Assembly (NCBI GenBank): GCA_016617855.1
Contig: JAECUM010001075.1
Span: forward strand, 85,190 to 149,189
DNA: 64,000 nt
Direction: 5' to 3'
Origin: Megalonaias nervosa
Lineage: Eukaryota; Mollusca; Bivalvia; Unionida; Unionidae
The notes under the pieces are model-generated. The model was not told the origin of the DNA. It searched no databases and worked only from the letters and a program-made list of their open reading frames with translations. The translations under genes were made by a program, and so were the position numbers. Shown piece after piece: positions 1 to 10,925 of this stretch; the first letter of the stretch is position 1; each line of letters opens with the position of its first letter.

Positions 1-328
1 AATATTGATAAAACTTGTGTAAAATATACAGAACCATAATTTTACAGTCTGAAAGTCTGAACATATACCTATTAGACCCCCAGAGATACAAGCTTAAATT
101 TTTGCATTTGTAGAATTTCTTGAGGATCAGACTTTGGCACTCCTAAAGATTTTGACAGAGTGTTTCCAATCCATGTCCCTTTCCTGTCAAAAGATTTCTC
201 AGAATTTCAGTACTTTCCACAGAATAATATTTACATCCCCTGTGTTGGATGATATACAAACAGTTTATATGTATTCTTTAATTTCAGGAACTGAAATCTA
301 TATTATATTTATTATAATCAGATCTTAC
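1..328 (-). other. Intron 3' of the exon at 329-489
   Basis: AT-rich sequence downstream (in the sense of the gene) of the last exon. I see no coding exon or recognisable repeat. Confidence 0.5.
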
Positions 329-489
329 TCAGAGGAGTCTTGGGTGGTTTTCCTGGTGACATGAAGCCATTCATTCTGAGAAGCCCACCTGGGTCACTGG
401 GTGATGCCCGGATCTGCTGCTTGGAACGCTGAGTATCCTGCAGATTTTCTGGCTCTGAACCCAATGAAAGCATGTTTCTTCCATCTCCA
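329..489 (-). CDS. Coding exon, Ser/Pro-rich segment; last exon in the window
   Basis: This 161-bp exon has acceptor TTATTATTTTAG|TGGAG and donor CTGA|GTAAGATC. The first base completes Cys from the previous exon. The next 53 codons run GDGRNMLSLGSEPENLQD, then a basic-to-polar stretch with ASPSDPGG, then SPGKPPKTPL, and one base remains (phase 1 out). The segment is rich in Ser-Pro and Thr-Pro, the minimal sites for proline-directed kinases, with a PPKTP element that could also bind an SH3 domain. These functional readings are inference. The exon is clearly GC-richer than the surrounding intron. The gene continues to the left of the window. A long open frame spanning 318-752 on this strand is only this exon plus readthrough of a TTA microsatellite and should not be taken as one protein. 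Confidence 0.87.
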
Positions 490-490
490 C

Positions 491-493
491 TAA

Positions 494-541
<48 letters not shown>
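491..541. repeat. (AAT)n microsatellite touching a splice acceptor
   Basis: About 16 uninterrupted AAT units. On the minus strand this is (TTA)n and runs directly into the acceptor TTTTAG of the exon at 329-489, so it stands where the pyrimidine tract would normally be. Confidence 0.95.
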
Positions 542-543
<2 letters not shown>

Positions 544-1447
544 ATGTATGCAGAAAAAGTCACACTTTTTGCAAGCTTTCCTATTAAATTATGACTGAAA
601 CTGTGGACCTTTTGATACAACAATCCACAAGGATTTCTTTTAATCCCAACAGACCTAAGTGCAAGTGTTACTGACAATATACTGTAAAAGCTGGGTAACA
701 GCCATTTTATTTTCTTGTAGCAAAAACAAGTGCACATACTGACAATGAACACATGGCAATGGCAAGCAGGTCGAGCCTGTCCCTAAGCTCTGAAATGAAA
801 TCCAGGCCATAGTGACCTGTTTTAGTTGGAAAGGTGTTGAACCTACCAAGTAAGGCTGCAGTGATATATCTTGATACACTTCTGCTACAATATTATTGCG
901 ATACAATTTTAGTGTATCATGATATTTTGCTCATGTTTATGCAGTGTGAAACAGAATATCAAAACTTGGTTTTAAAATGACAGCAATGGTGACAATTGTA
1001 GAAAATTTAAAGCACAAAATTAAATTTACTGTGGTATAATCAAGTGCAAGTCAACAAGTATATATGTCATGACTTTCTATGAACCCTATTTTCTATCACT
1101 TGACAAGCTAACTTTTGAATGTTTATTTTTTTTAAATGAATCAAATAAATGAAAAGGGATATTAAGTTCTTTGTTTTAACTTTAAAGACATTGCTTTCTT
1201 TGATGGCAATTCTTCATTAAAGGCATTTGGCAAAATCAAACATTCATAACAAATATATAAAAGCCTAATGCATTTCTTGAAGACACTTGAAGATTCTATT
1301 CCAGTTAAGTGTTTATTTATTAAAGCATATCATTTTACTATAATTTGTAGTAATGTTATCATTTTATAAAAATATTTCATAATATCATAATATTATCTCT
1401 ATACAACATGAATTATAATGATATATTGTGATATGGATCAAGGTGTA

Positions 1448-3299
1448 TGTCATGTTTACTAAGCCCCAGCTATAAAGTCATGTATAAGCTATAATATTAC
1501 TGCGGCCATGTGTTTGATGTCTAAAGACTACCATGGGCAAGTGTTAATCTCTTACGCAAGGTTACATGACCAGCCGGACACCAGGAATCTTGAAGCGGCA
1601 AAGGCAATAGATCGCTTGCATCTAAACAAAGGCTTGTAATTACCACACCTACATGTTAAGAGGTTAGGTTAGGATCAAAAGGAATGAGGCGTGTTCTCAT
1701 CCATACCTATGTTGACAGACAGCGAGAGGAACATTGTCCGCTAAGTTTGATTGGATCAGTCCACAGCAATATCCAATCGGAATTGAGATAGGGGGTGTGA
1801 TTACAATTTAGATCCGAATGATAACTTTCATAACTCATAAACAAAGTTAGTTTTGCATAGACAGATTGCTGAGAATTAGGGTTACTCTGAGGAAGCCACT
1901 CGTAATTTGGTGGTAAAACTTAGAGGTAGATTCTAAGGAAAGACAAAGCTTTGAAAAGATCAGTAAGTTATTTGCTTGATTTTTGCAGAATATTATGGCA
2001 TCATAATTGTAATTATTTGTAGTATGTATACTTAATTACTAGGATCATTTTGTATGTAGAATTACCTTTGTAGTGTTTCATTTACATGTGTATTTGAGAA
2101 ATGGGCTTGAGACTATGTAGAGAATTATTAGATGCAAGGCAGAATTATGTAGATTGTTAGTTCATGGTCAGAATTAATTTTGTAATTCGCTATTAGGTTA
2201 CTTCATAGTAAACCAGTGCATTTATTAATGCGTTATGTTAGAATTTACACATGCTTGAGTTGTGAATTTGGAAAATGGTTGAAGTATGGAAGATTAGTTA
2301 CTATGGACATACGCATACCTCAGAGCATGGATATTTGAATATTTGTGTACTTTGTATGAGTGTAAGGTAAAGAAATATGTCTGATTATTTGTGATATTGT
2401 TTAGTATAACAGGATTAGGAATATGTACTGATGTGACACAATTTATTGATGTATGTATAAGAAGTAATTGATACCGTGCTGTATTATGACATTTGTTTTA
2501 CCATACAAGAATGTATGAGTATCTCGATGTGATTGAATTTGTGACCGAAGAAATTTAATATCCGTTATCTGATGATTGGCTGTGTGTAGTGTGAGATGAG
2601 AGGGCTAAGGAAAAATATTGTAACATCCTTGTGTTTTCACAGGAAGCTTTTTAGGGGTCAGAACTTCTGGTTCAATTGAGTCCCAAGTCTCCATGAGGTG
2701 GAGATGGAATTGAGACTAGCCGAACAGTCGAAGTCAACAGAAGTCTAGTCGGTAGAGAGAAGGTGGATAGAAGGTGGAGGAGGAGGAAAAGGAGTCTGGA
2801 GGAGAAAGTGGAGGAGGAGGAGGAGTATAGAGAAGTTGAGGAGGAGGAGGAGTATAGAGAAGTTGAGGAGGAGGAGAAGGAGTATAGAGAAGTTGAGGAG
2901 GTGGAGAAGGAATTTGCAGAAAGTCAGGGAGGAAGAGGAGAAGGAATTGGGAGAAATAGGAGAGAGAAGAATACCTCAGATGAGTAGAATACAAGGACAG
3001 GTGGAAATCAATCTCACACTGCTAATCAAGTGATGCAATAGGCTATTAAAGGGTCGAGCAGAAGGAGTATAATTGGAAATTTGAAGCATCTGATTACTGA
3101 ATTGTTATTAAATTGTTATGCATTGAATTTCAACCTTTCTGTATATTTAACCATTTAACCGTTGGCATTGCTGACTGGGGGCATGGAGCTTTACATCCAT
3201 CTTTCACTAATTTAACTTCCAACCAGAATTGAGACTGGGCGGGACTTCTATAATAGTTTAATTAAAACATTGGGAGCACCCCACCCAACTATAACCACA
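1448..3299 (+). mobile_element. Solo LTR A1, about 1.85 kb
   Basis: Starts TGTCATGTTTACTAAGC and ends near ...ACTATAACCACA. A second full-length copy lies inverted at 55305-57082, and alignment of the two by eye fixes the ends. Internal order: inverted CCAAT box (GATTGG, near 1749), block with 'cactcgtaatttggtgg' near 1900, splice donor CA|GTAAGTTA at 1963, long T/G-rich middle, purine-rich block at 2755-2970, AT-rich end. No gag or pol reading frame and no second LTR nearby, so this is a solo LTR. No exact target duplication was found here; its partner copy has one. It is antisense to the host gene. Confidence 0.75.
2763..2970 (+). repeat. GAG-rich minisatellite inside LTR A1
   Basis: Purine-rich tract built of (gag)n runs alternating with 'tatagagaagttgagg', unit near 24-30 bp, about four units. 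The inverted LTR copy has the matching pyrimidine-rich tract around 55640-55760, so the block belongs to the LTR and has changed length since. Confidence 0.85.
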
Positions 3300-3333
3300 T
3301 ACAGAACCCTCACAGCATATCATTGCAGCCCTA

Positions 3334-4024
3334 ACACCAAAACACGTCCAAATGCCACTGCCACAACAAGGTGGTTTCTGACGCTTTCTTGCAGACAACC
3401 ATGCTCATGTTTTTACTTCATTTCTCAAAAGATTTTTGTCAAAAAGTAATGGAAAATAAAGAAAATCATAAAGCACAAGTTATCAACACTAGCACTGATA
3501 TTGCCAGCTTTTCACTTGTCAACAAAATTCAATGCAAAAGTAACTGAAATGATAACTCAAAATAAGACTGACTTCAGGGTCACCTGGTCTATATGGGCTG
3601 TTGCACTATTTACTTACATCATGGGAGAGCATTTTGAATGTTCACTGTTGCTGGGGTAGAAAAATCAGTTGCCTGAAAGCCCAGGACAACTAAAAATCAA
3701 AGTCAGTCAACAAAGTAACTGAATGTCAAAGCCCAGCTGGACAAACATCTTTTGATGGCAATGAGCTAAAAAGGTATCTTTGTCAGTAAGAAAATAAAAA
3801 AAAAATAGACTATCTACATGAAATGACAGTTGAAAATTTACATTTTGGCTCTCATTTGCATATAATCTGCAAAAATTAAATGTAAGACATTACATGATAT
3901 AACATTTTTCCTATGAAATGGAATTACATCAGAGAATTTTTAAATGGCTCATTTGTTTTGAGCTACAAGATTATTAAGTTTACTTATCCTCATGAATACT
4001 AAGTTCCTTGAAAATGTTTCAAGC
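3334..4024. other. Intron, no feature recognised
   Basis: AT-rich intronic sequence with no exon, repeat or element that I recognise. Confidence 0.4.
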
Positions 4025-4470
4025 CCTGCTATTGTGTGTAATTTACACATAAAGATGTGGTATATCAAGGAGGCTTTGCTGTCAGGTGTACTTTACACAG
4101 AAACATAGTATAACAAGAAGGCCTTGCTGTTGGGTGTACATTACAGAGAGATATGGTATAACAAAAAGGTCCTGCTGCTGAGTTTATATTACACAGGGAG
4201 ATATGGTATAACAAAAAGTCCATTTTGTTGAGTGTACATCACACAGGGAGATACAGTATATAACATGGAGGCCCAGATATTGAGTGTACATTACAGAGAG
4301 ATGTAGTATATCAAAGGAGACTCTGCTATTGGGTGTACATTATACTGGGACATATGTTATAACAAGGAGACTGCTGTCGGGTGTACGTTACACAGAGATA
4401 TGGTATAACAAAAAGGCCCTGCTGCTGAGTGTATATTACATAGGGCGATATGGTATAATAAGAAGGCTTT
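4025..4470. repeat. Minisatellite, about 50-bp unit, about 9 diverged copies
   Basis: Units carry 'gtgtacattacacagagagatatggtataacaa..' style words followed by 'ggccctgctgctgag'. Spacing between successive 'tgtacattac' words is about 46-51 bp. Copies differ by substitutions and small indels. Confidence 0.85.
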
Positions 4471-4912
4471 TGAAATAAAAACCTAAACATGTACCACATG
4501 GTTTATGAAGCCCAGGAGAGCTGTTTCTCAAAGACTTTTCAAGCTGTCAATCTCTTCAATGAGTTGTCAAGAATTTCCAGAAGTTTTCAAGGTGTATTCT
4601 ATTTATAGAATTTGAACTGTCTTCATTATCATTGCATAAATAAATACAAAAGTTGTAAAGACACAAAAAATAATTAGCATGATAGTAGAGTAAAAGGGCA
4701 CTACTCCATCAAGCAACTACCCATGTCTAGTGTCATTTGAATCACCAATTTTATCCCATTCTATATATGTATTTATTAATTTTGGAAAATATTTAAATAA
4801 CAAATATTTTGAATTTAAAAGTAATATATCTTGTCCTGTGTTAATGTTTTGTATTCCTTAAGATAAATTCAAGGAATCTGTCAAGAAAATCGAGGACTGC
4901 AAGATAAACCCA
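4471..4912. other. Intron, no feature recognised
   Basis: AT-rich intronic sequence; nothing supportable seen. Confidence 0.4.
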
Positions 4913-5092
4913 TCTTTGTCAACAATCAGTTGTTTTCAAGGCAACCTGTCAACATTCAGTTGTTTTCAAGGCAACCTGTCCACAGTGAGTTTTCAAGGCA
5001 TCCTGTTAACATTCAGTGAGTTTTCAAGGCAATCTGTCAACATTCAGAGAGTTTCCAAGGGATCCTCTCAAATTCAAGGGTTTTTCAATGCT
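4913..5092. repeat. Minisatellite, about 30-bp unit, 5-6 copies
   Basis: Units of the form 'tgtcaacattcagt' plus 'tgttttcaaggcaacc', from 27 to 32 bp, becoming more diverged toward the right end. Confidence 0.85.
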
Positions 5093-5458
5093 GTACAAAC
5101 CATGTGACAAGGAAGAATTGGGATGAAAAAAATGTATTCACATAGCTCCAAGCTAAACTGACTTTTTTTATCCTTTTATTGTCCCTCATCATGCAAGACT
5201 ACAATTTATTTTACATCTATTGGCTGTTCTGAAAATGATCAAATTTGTTCAATTATCTTTCACTCTTGTCCCCTACAAGAACACTCAGTCTACTGCCTAA
5301 AATGTTATGCCAAACACAGAACAATACACGCTTGCTCTTTTGTCAAGCATGTCCTGTTTTTACTGATGGTTCTCTGTACTGTATGGAATTCATTTTAGTA
5401 ACACAAAGTTCATGTGCTGCAAAAATTTGTGTATTATTACCATAATGTGCAAACTGTG

Positions 5459-5794
5459 CTAAAGTACATAAAAGGCACTTCCTCACAAGGTGTAGAACTA
5501 GTTGTACATAAAAGGCACTTCCTCACAAGGTGTAGAACTAGTTGTACATAAAAGGCAATTCCTCACAAAACAATGAATTAGTTCTACATACAAGGAAATT
5601 CCTCACAAGGCATGGAACTATTTATTCATACAAGGCAATTCCTCACAAGGCATGGAACTAGTTGTACATACAAGGCAATTCCTCACTAGACACTGAACTA
5701 GTTGTATATAAAAGGCAATCCCTTACAAGACAATGAATTAGTTGTACATACAAGGCAATTCCTCACAAGGTGTGGAACTAGTTACACATACAAG
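5459..5794. repeat. 42-bp minisatellite, left part (about 8 copies)
   Basis: Unit of about 42 bp containing 'ggcaattcctcacaagg' and 'ggaactagttgtacata'. The same unit resumes at 6588-6932, on the far side of an inserted LTR, so the two parts were one array. Confidence 0.95.
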
Positions 5795-6587
5795 TGTTAC
5801 GTATAAGTAATTTAATTGCTAGTTTTAAATTCTATTTTTTATTTTTATTTCATTACATGTTTATTGTAATAACTTTATTCACTGAATTTGGCTTTTTTTT
5901 TCAGAAAATTCAGTTTTCCTGATAAACACGCAGTTTATTTCTACATTATATTTTTAGCTGACCTAGTTCCTGACCTTGGTTCAGAATATGTGACACCGGA
6001 CCTGTTATTTTACTGCCTTGTTTGAGTTAAGTAACCACGTGACTCCACCATGTGATCTAAAATTGAAGGTTAAAATAGATGTTTTTAGTGTTTTCAGACA
6101 GTTGTATTTTACACCTTTAGAGCTCAAGGTGTTTTTTAATGTTGATGTAAATTTGATTTATAATTCTTCTATTTTTTGGATTTAATAATTTATATTCCCT
6201 GGAAAATACCAGTGCTCATAAAAATTCTTGGACAAAGACATTTAGTGGAAATTATTCGGAATTCTAAAGCTGGAATATTATTCTTGATTCATAAAATTCA
6301 ACGAGGAACTGTTGACACATCAATACAATACTGCATTCATCAGATGTCGTTGATCTCCATCTTGGAACTTCATCAGGATTCGAACTTTGATTCATTTAGA
6401 ATGTTTTAGTGACAGGACTTATATTTTTACATTCTAGGATTAGTTTTTGGATTAGATTCACAAACCATAAGTCCTTTTTTATATTTTTACCTTGTTTTCT
6501 AGGGAAATAAATTATTTTGTTAAAATTTACAAAGTTTGTTGGCTTCATTCTTTTCTTTGTTACTTTTGTACGAGCCTACAAGTAACA
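5795..6587 (+). mobile_element. Solo LTR E, 793 bp, inserted into a minisatellite
   Basis: Begins TGTTACGTATAAG and ends CTACAAGTAACA, so the termini are the inverted pair TGTTAC/GTAACA. It is flanked by caag (5791-5794) and caag (6588-6591), a 4-bp target duplication that may be 5 bp if a shared A is counted. On both sides the 42-bp array continues in register. A polyadenylation signal (aataaa at about 6506) and an AT-rich 3' part fit plus orientation. It has no coding capacity; a 77-codon open frame inside shows no family resemblance. It is antisense to the host gene and not evidently related to the 1.8-kb LTRs. Confidence 0.8.
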
Positions 6588-6932
6588 CAAGGCAATTCCT
6601 CACAAAGCATGGAACTAGTATGATTCATACAAGGCAATTCCTCACAAAGCTTGGAACTAGTACATACAAGGCAATTCCTCACAAGGTGTGGAACTGGTTA
6701 TGCATACAAGGCAATTCCTCACAAGGCATGGAACTAGTTCTACATATAAGGCAGTTCCTCACAAGGCATGGAACTAGTATGATTCATACAAGGCAATTCC
6801 TCACAAAGCATGGAACAGTTGTACATATAAGGCAACTCGTCACAAGGCATGGAACTAATTATACATACAAGGCAATTCCTCAAAATGCATGGAACTAGCT
6901 ATACATACAAGGCAATTCCTCACAAGACATTT
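6588..6932. repeat. 42-bp minisatellite, right part (about 8 copies)
   Basis: Continuation of the array at 5459-5794, with units such as 'acatacaaggcaattcctc' and 'acaaggcatggaactagt'. Two copies carry a short 'atgattc' insertion, marking a sub-lineage. Confidence 0.95.
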
Positions 6933-6959
6933 TTATGACATATATTAAACAGTATGAAG

Positions 6960-7085
6960 GTTGTTGTTATTGTTATAGGGTTTAATACCATTTTTCATGA
7001 CAAGATAGGCTAAACATGGCGGCCAGTATTAATAGTGGAGGAATAACAAGGGAAAAACCCGGAAAGAACCACCGACAGGATGAAG
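6960..7085 (-). mobile_element. SINE family 3, 5'-truncated copy
   Basis: Minus-strand 3' portion of the SINE whose longer copy is at 54475-54690. Shared words on the plus strand: 'gggtttaataccattttt', 'caagataggcta', 'agtggagga', 'ggaaagaaccaccgaca'. The tRNA-like head is missing. The tail is a ttg/tta-type repeat at 6960. Confidence 0.75.
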
Positions 7086-8228
7086 GTCATGAAGGCATAT
7101 ATTTTGTCATGTAAAGAATACCAGAAATTCCTGTTGATTACTTTTTCTGTGTAATTCTCAATGTCTGTCATGAATTGATTTGCAGACTAATCAAGCAGAA
7201 AACACAACTGTATAAAAAAAATTATGTTTACATCCTTTTTGGTAATTATTTCATTCAGCAAAAAAAAAACGGATTCCATTATCTGTGCTCTCTCAATTAT
7301 ACTTTTTTGAAAATCATTGTTCCATATTTACCTAAGTGTACCCAACAGCGTAGACCCTTAGCACAGAATCCTATCTACCTTTGTACCTAATCACAAACAG
7401 CATATTTGCCTTTGTACCTAACTGCATACATCATAGGCCCATATCTGCCTGCAAACCCAACCACAACAGCACAGTCCCATATCTGCCTGTGCATGGAGCA
7501 TTACATCTGGATCTAGGCTCAGTACTTGAAGTCTAGTCTTGCTCAGACAGACTCTCATGTGGCTCAATGAAAACTCTGCCATACGAGGGCCTGACAAAGC
7601 ACTTAAATGGTCTCTATGACTGAAAGATGGAGTTTCAGTCAAACATTTATGAAGCAAAACAGCAAAGACATTTCTCTCGATCTCATCTTCATTTTACATT
7701 TTGTAATCATGCAAGTATATTTTGCTGAAATTGTGTACTCTAAGAAATCATTACAAATGATGTGGTGCAATATAAGTGAGCTAAAATGTGGCATTCAGAG
7801 GCTATAAATGAATCAAACATAGTACTGACATACTCCAGTTGCTCTGTCACACTCATTGGAGAATCCAGAAACTCCACATTTTCCATATTATCTGACGAGT
7901 GGGGATCCTGATAATCCTGGTCATCCTCAAGTTTGGCACAGGGTATTATTAACATCAATGACCTTGATAATATCATCTTGAGAACTCTTCTAGTGTTTGC
8001 TCACAAAATAGGTATTCTTGCAAAGGTAACTCAACTTCTCAAAAATGTTTTCAATTCCAAAATATTATACCTAAATATTCCAATAAATCCCATTTAAACT
8101 ATTGTCAGAGAAGAAATCTGTCAAAGTCCTTCCATGTTGGCAGAATATTAAAAGTTTCACTTGACATATGACTTCATAATTAATGGTGACATTACTCTGG
8201 CAAATATTACTAAATAGGCTCTAGAAAC
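7086..8228. other. Intron, no firm feature
   Basis: No exon recognised. At 7410-7520 a few words ('cccatatctgcctg', 'gcacagtccc') resemble the core of the palindromic MITE and may be a degenerate relic. Confidence 0.35.
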
Positions 8229-8430
8229 TACCATATGTACTTGCTTATAAGTCAAGTCCAACTGCAAATTGCACAGACTTAGATCTGCCATCACACAATG
8301 TGCTGACACATTTAGGTCTGGGCAGTTTGTCAGGAGAAATCAGTAGAACAAACAACATGACCCTGATCTGATGACACATTATGAAATGAAAAATCACGGT
8401 CTGTGTTGTTTGTCATTGGACTTGATGGTA
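8229..8430 (+). mobile_element. Palindromic MITE copy 1
   Basis: Left terminal repeat TACCATATGTACTTGCTTAT then GTCAAGTCCAACTGCAAA. Core words 'tagatctgcc', 'ggtctgggcagtttgt', 'aacaaacaac', 'gacctgatctg'-like, then the right arm 'tttgtcattggacttgat' shortened before a final 'ggta'. Order of the two internal hairpins defines plus orientation. Confidence 0.85.
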
Positions 8431-9360
8431 CAAGCATTGATGGTACATAGTTTTCTTTATCTGAGCACATTCACAGATGGGTGAGAATATTGAGATATTC
8501 AGTGCACATGTGCAATATCCCCAAATCAAATTTGAATTTCACATCAAAACATAACATTCACTATATTTCAAACTAGGATCATTGCTGTGGTAGCAAAAAC
8601 TTTAAATGTTGGTAATACCATACCATGCAGGTGAATGTATTTGGTAACCACCAAACAAGAGGAGACAACCCATGTTAGAGATAGAAAATATTATAAAACT
8701 AAATTATAGCAAGGAATATGTCACAAATCCACGGAAAATTACATTTTTAACAATAAGATCCATATCAACTCTGAGGAAGCATTCCAAAATTTGGAAGTCA
8801 GATATTTTCTTCCTTCCCAAAAATGAATCCTGCACCACTCAAACACAAACCTTTAACTAACAATATTCACAAAAGATAATCTCCGTATTTCTATTCAGAC
8901 ACCATGTCTTCAATATATAAATAATAATCCAAGAGATTTGTTGCCAAGAAACCTTGGACATATTGACAGGTCCTGACAAAAATGGGCTTCAATATACTCA
9001 AGTGCCACCAGCACCTTGGTTCCTTATCTATCTGTTTTGAATCACACACAGGTAAGAATAATGTGAATCACAAACACCTCTTGATTTATCAGTCACACTT
9101 ATAATTAAATTCTTGCAACATGTAGAGTCCTGCCTGTCTCATGTGAATTTTGTTTCCTATTTCAACGTGATCCTCAAAAAATTATCATAATGAATTGAGC
9201 AATAATCAATGCATAGGCAAATAAATATCAATCAATGCATAAGCAAATGTTCCAATTCAATAATAAATACCAATCTATGCATGTCATATCCCAAATATTT
9301 GACCTGCAGACAGTCATTTCGCACTCAAGATCTAACAAGCTAAATATTTTTAAATATAAA
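8431..9360. other. Intron, no feature recognised
   Basis: AT-rich, no exon or clear repeat. A short duplicated 'atcaatgcat(a)agcaaat' pattern occurs near 9205-9250. Confidence 0.4.
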
Positions 9361-9378
9361 GTTAAACATGAGTTTTTC

Positions 9379-9409
<31 letters not shown>

Positions 9410-9480
9410 TGTATGTATGAATGTATGACTGACTGACTGACTTAATTTCCTCTTCAAAAGAGATTAAACATGAGTTTTTC

Positions 9481-9515
<35 letters not shown>

Positions 9516-9546
9516 TGTATGTATGTATGTATGTATGTATGTATGT
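9361..9546. repeat. Two (GTAT)n microsatellites in a local duplication
   Basis: The segment 'ttaaacatgagtttttcata' followed by (tgta/gtat)n occurs twice, at about 9362 and 9466. The first array is about 40 bp and ends in (gact)n; the second is about 60 bp. A roughly 105-bp duplication including the seed explains both arrays. Confidence 0.9.
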
Positions 9547-9864
9547 AGAGTTTAATTTCACATCAGCACAATCCAGACTATACTGTGCCAAATAAAATAA
9601 GGTACAACCACTTTTAACAAAAAAGAAAGCAAATATGCACCATGAGACAAAGGATTTAAATGGCAAAGATGTTGCAAAAAACTCTCCAAAGGAGTTGAAA
9701 ACAAAGATACAGGTTAAACAAAATCAGTAATAACCAATAAAATACAAGCTGAACAACGTTCTATGTAAACCATGTTCTTTTAAAAAAAAACAAGACCTTC
9801 TCAAATGGACCAACGCTATGGGCTGCATCCTGTAGCAAAAAGGTTACCTCCGTTAATCACCTCA
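9547..9864. other. Intron, no feature recognised
   Basis: Nothing supportable seen. Confidence 0.4.
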
Positions 9865-10258
9865 TGGAGGATGACACATAAGGACTATTCTACATCCCTG
9901 TGCCAGGATGACACATAAGGACTATTCTACATCCCTGTGCCAGGAGGACACATAAGGACTATTCTACATCCCTGTGCCAGGAGGACACATAAGGATTATT
10001 CTACATCCCTGTGCCAGAAGGACACATAAGGACTATTCTACATCCCTGTGCCAGGAGGACACATAAGGACTATTCTACATCCCTATGCCAGGAGGACACA
10101 TAAGGACTATTCTACATCCCTGTGCCAGGAGGACACATAAGGACTATTCTACATCCCTGTGCTAGGAGGACACATAAGGACTATTCTACATCCGTGTGCC
10201 AGGAGGACACATAAGGACTATTCTACATTCCTGTGCCAGGAGGACACATCAGAACTAT
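9865..10258. repeat. 37-bp minisatellite, about 10 near-identical copies
   Basis: Unit 'aggaggacacataaggact' + 'attctacatccctgtgcc'. Copies differ by one or two bases, so the array is young or recently homogenised. Confidence 0.95.
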
Positions 10259-10379
10259 CCCATATCCCTAAACCAACAGGTGGATTCAGATATCATACAT
10301 ATGTCATGATATGCAGATAAATGCAGGAGGACATATGTTTTCATACCTATTTTACCCACCCTCCTCCCAAGCCAGCTGG

Positions 10380-10925
10380 AAATCACATCAGACCTATTCT
10401 ACACCAATGAACCAGTAGGAATCTACTTCAGACCTATTCTACACCTATGAGTCAGCAGGAAGACACATCAGACCTATTCTACACCTGTGAGTTAACAGGA
10501 AGACACCAGGCCTATATATACTTGAGAGTTAACAGGAAGACACCAGGCCTATTCTACATCCTTGAGCGAGCAGGAGGACATCAGGCTAATTCTACACCTG
10601 TGAGTTAACAGGAATACACCAGGCCTATCCTACACCTGTGAGTTAACAGGAAGACACCAGGCCTATCCTACATCCTTGCATGAGCAGGAGGATGTCAGGC
10701 CAATTCTACACCTGTGAGCCGTCAGGAAGACACATCAGACCTATTCTACACCTGTGAGTCAGCAAAAGGACACCAGGCCTATTCTACACCTGTGAGTTAA
10801 CATGAAGACACCAGACCTATCCCACACCTGTGAGTTAACTGGAAGACACATCAGACCTATCATATACCTGTGAGTTAACAGGAAGACACCAGGCCTATCC
10901 TACATCCCTGAGCCAGCATGCTGTG
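10380..10925. repeat. Related older minisatellite, about 36-40-bp unit, about 14 copies
   Basis: Units of type 'aggaagacaccaggcctatt' + 'ctacacctgtgagttaac'. It shares 'aggaggacac..attctacac' with the 37-bp array next to it but is much more diverged, so the near-identical array probably arose from one of these units. Confidence 0.9.

Larger units (their letters stand above)
851..3333. mobile_element. hAT-like non-autonomous element, split by a solo LTR
   Basis: Left end taaggctgcagtgatat (851 on) and right end atatcattgcagccctaa (to 3333) are inverted copies of each other, of the type 'agggctgcaatgata' seen at hAT termini. Between them lie about 600 bp of AT-rich sequence with several 'gtatcatgatat'-like words, then the inserted LTR at 1448-3299. 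Flanking octamers ctaccaag and acaccaaa share five positions and may be a decayed 8-bp target duplication. No coding sequence is visible. The assignment to hAT rests on the terminal motif only. Confidence 0.5.

Noticed and set aside
318..752. 144-codon minus-strand open frame
   Set aside because: It is the real exon at 329-489 read through its acceptor into a (TTA)n microsatellite coding poly-Tyr and then random intron.
2734..2994. Proline-rich or glutamate-rich open frames on both strands
   Set aside because: They are translations of the GAG-rich minisatellite inside LTR A1.
5459..6932. Regular repeats with spacers, CRISPR-like at first sight
   Set aside because: Units are contiguous with no unique spacers, in a eukaryotic intron; this is a minisatellite.
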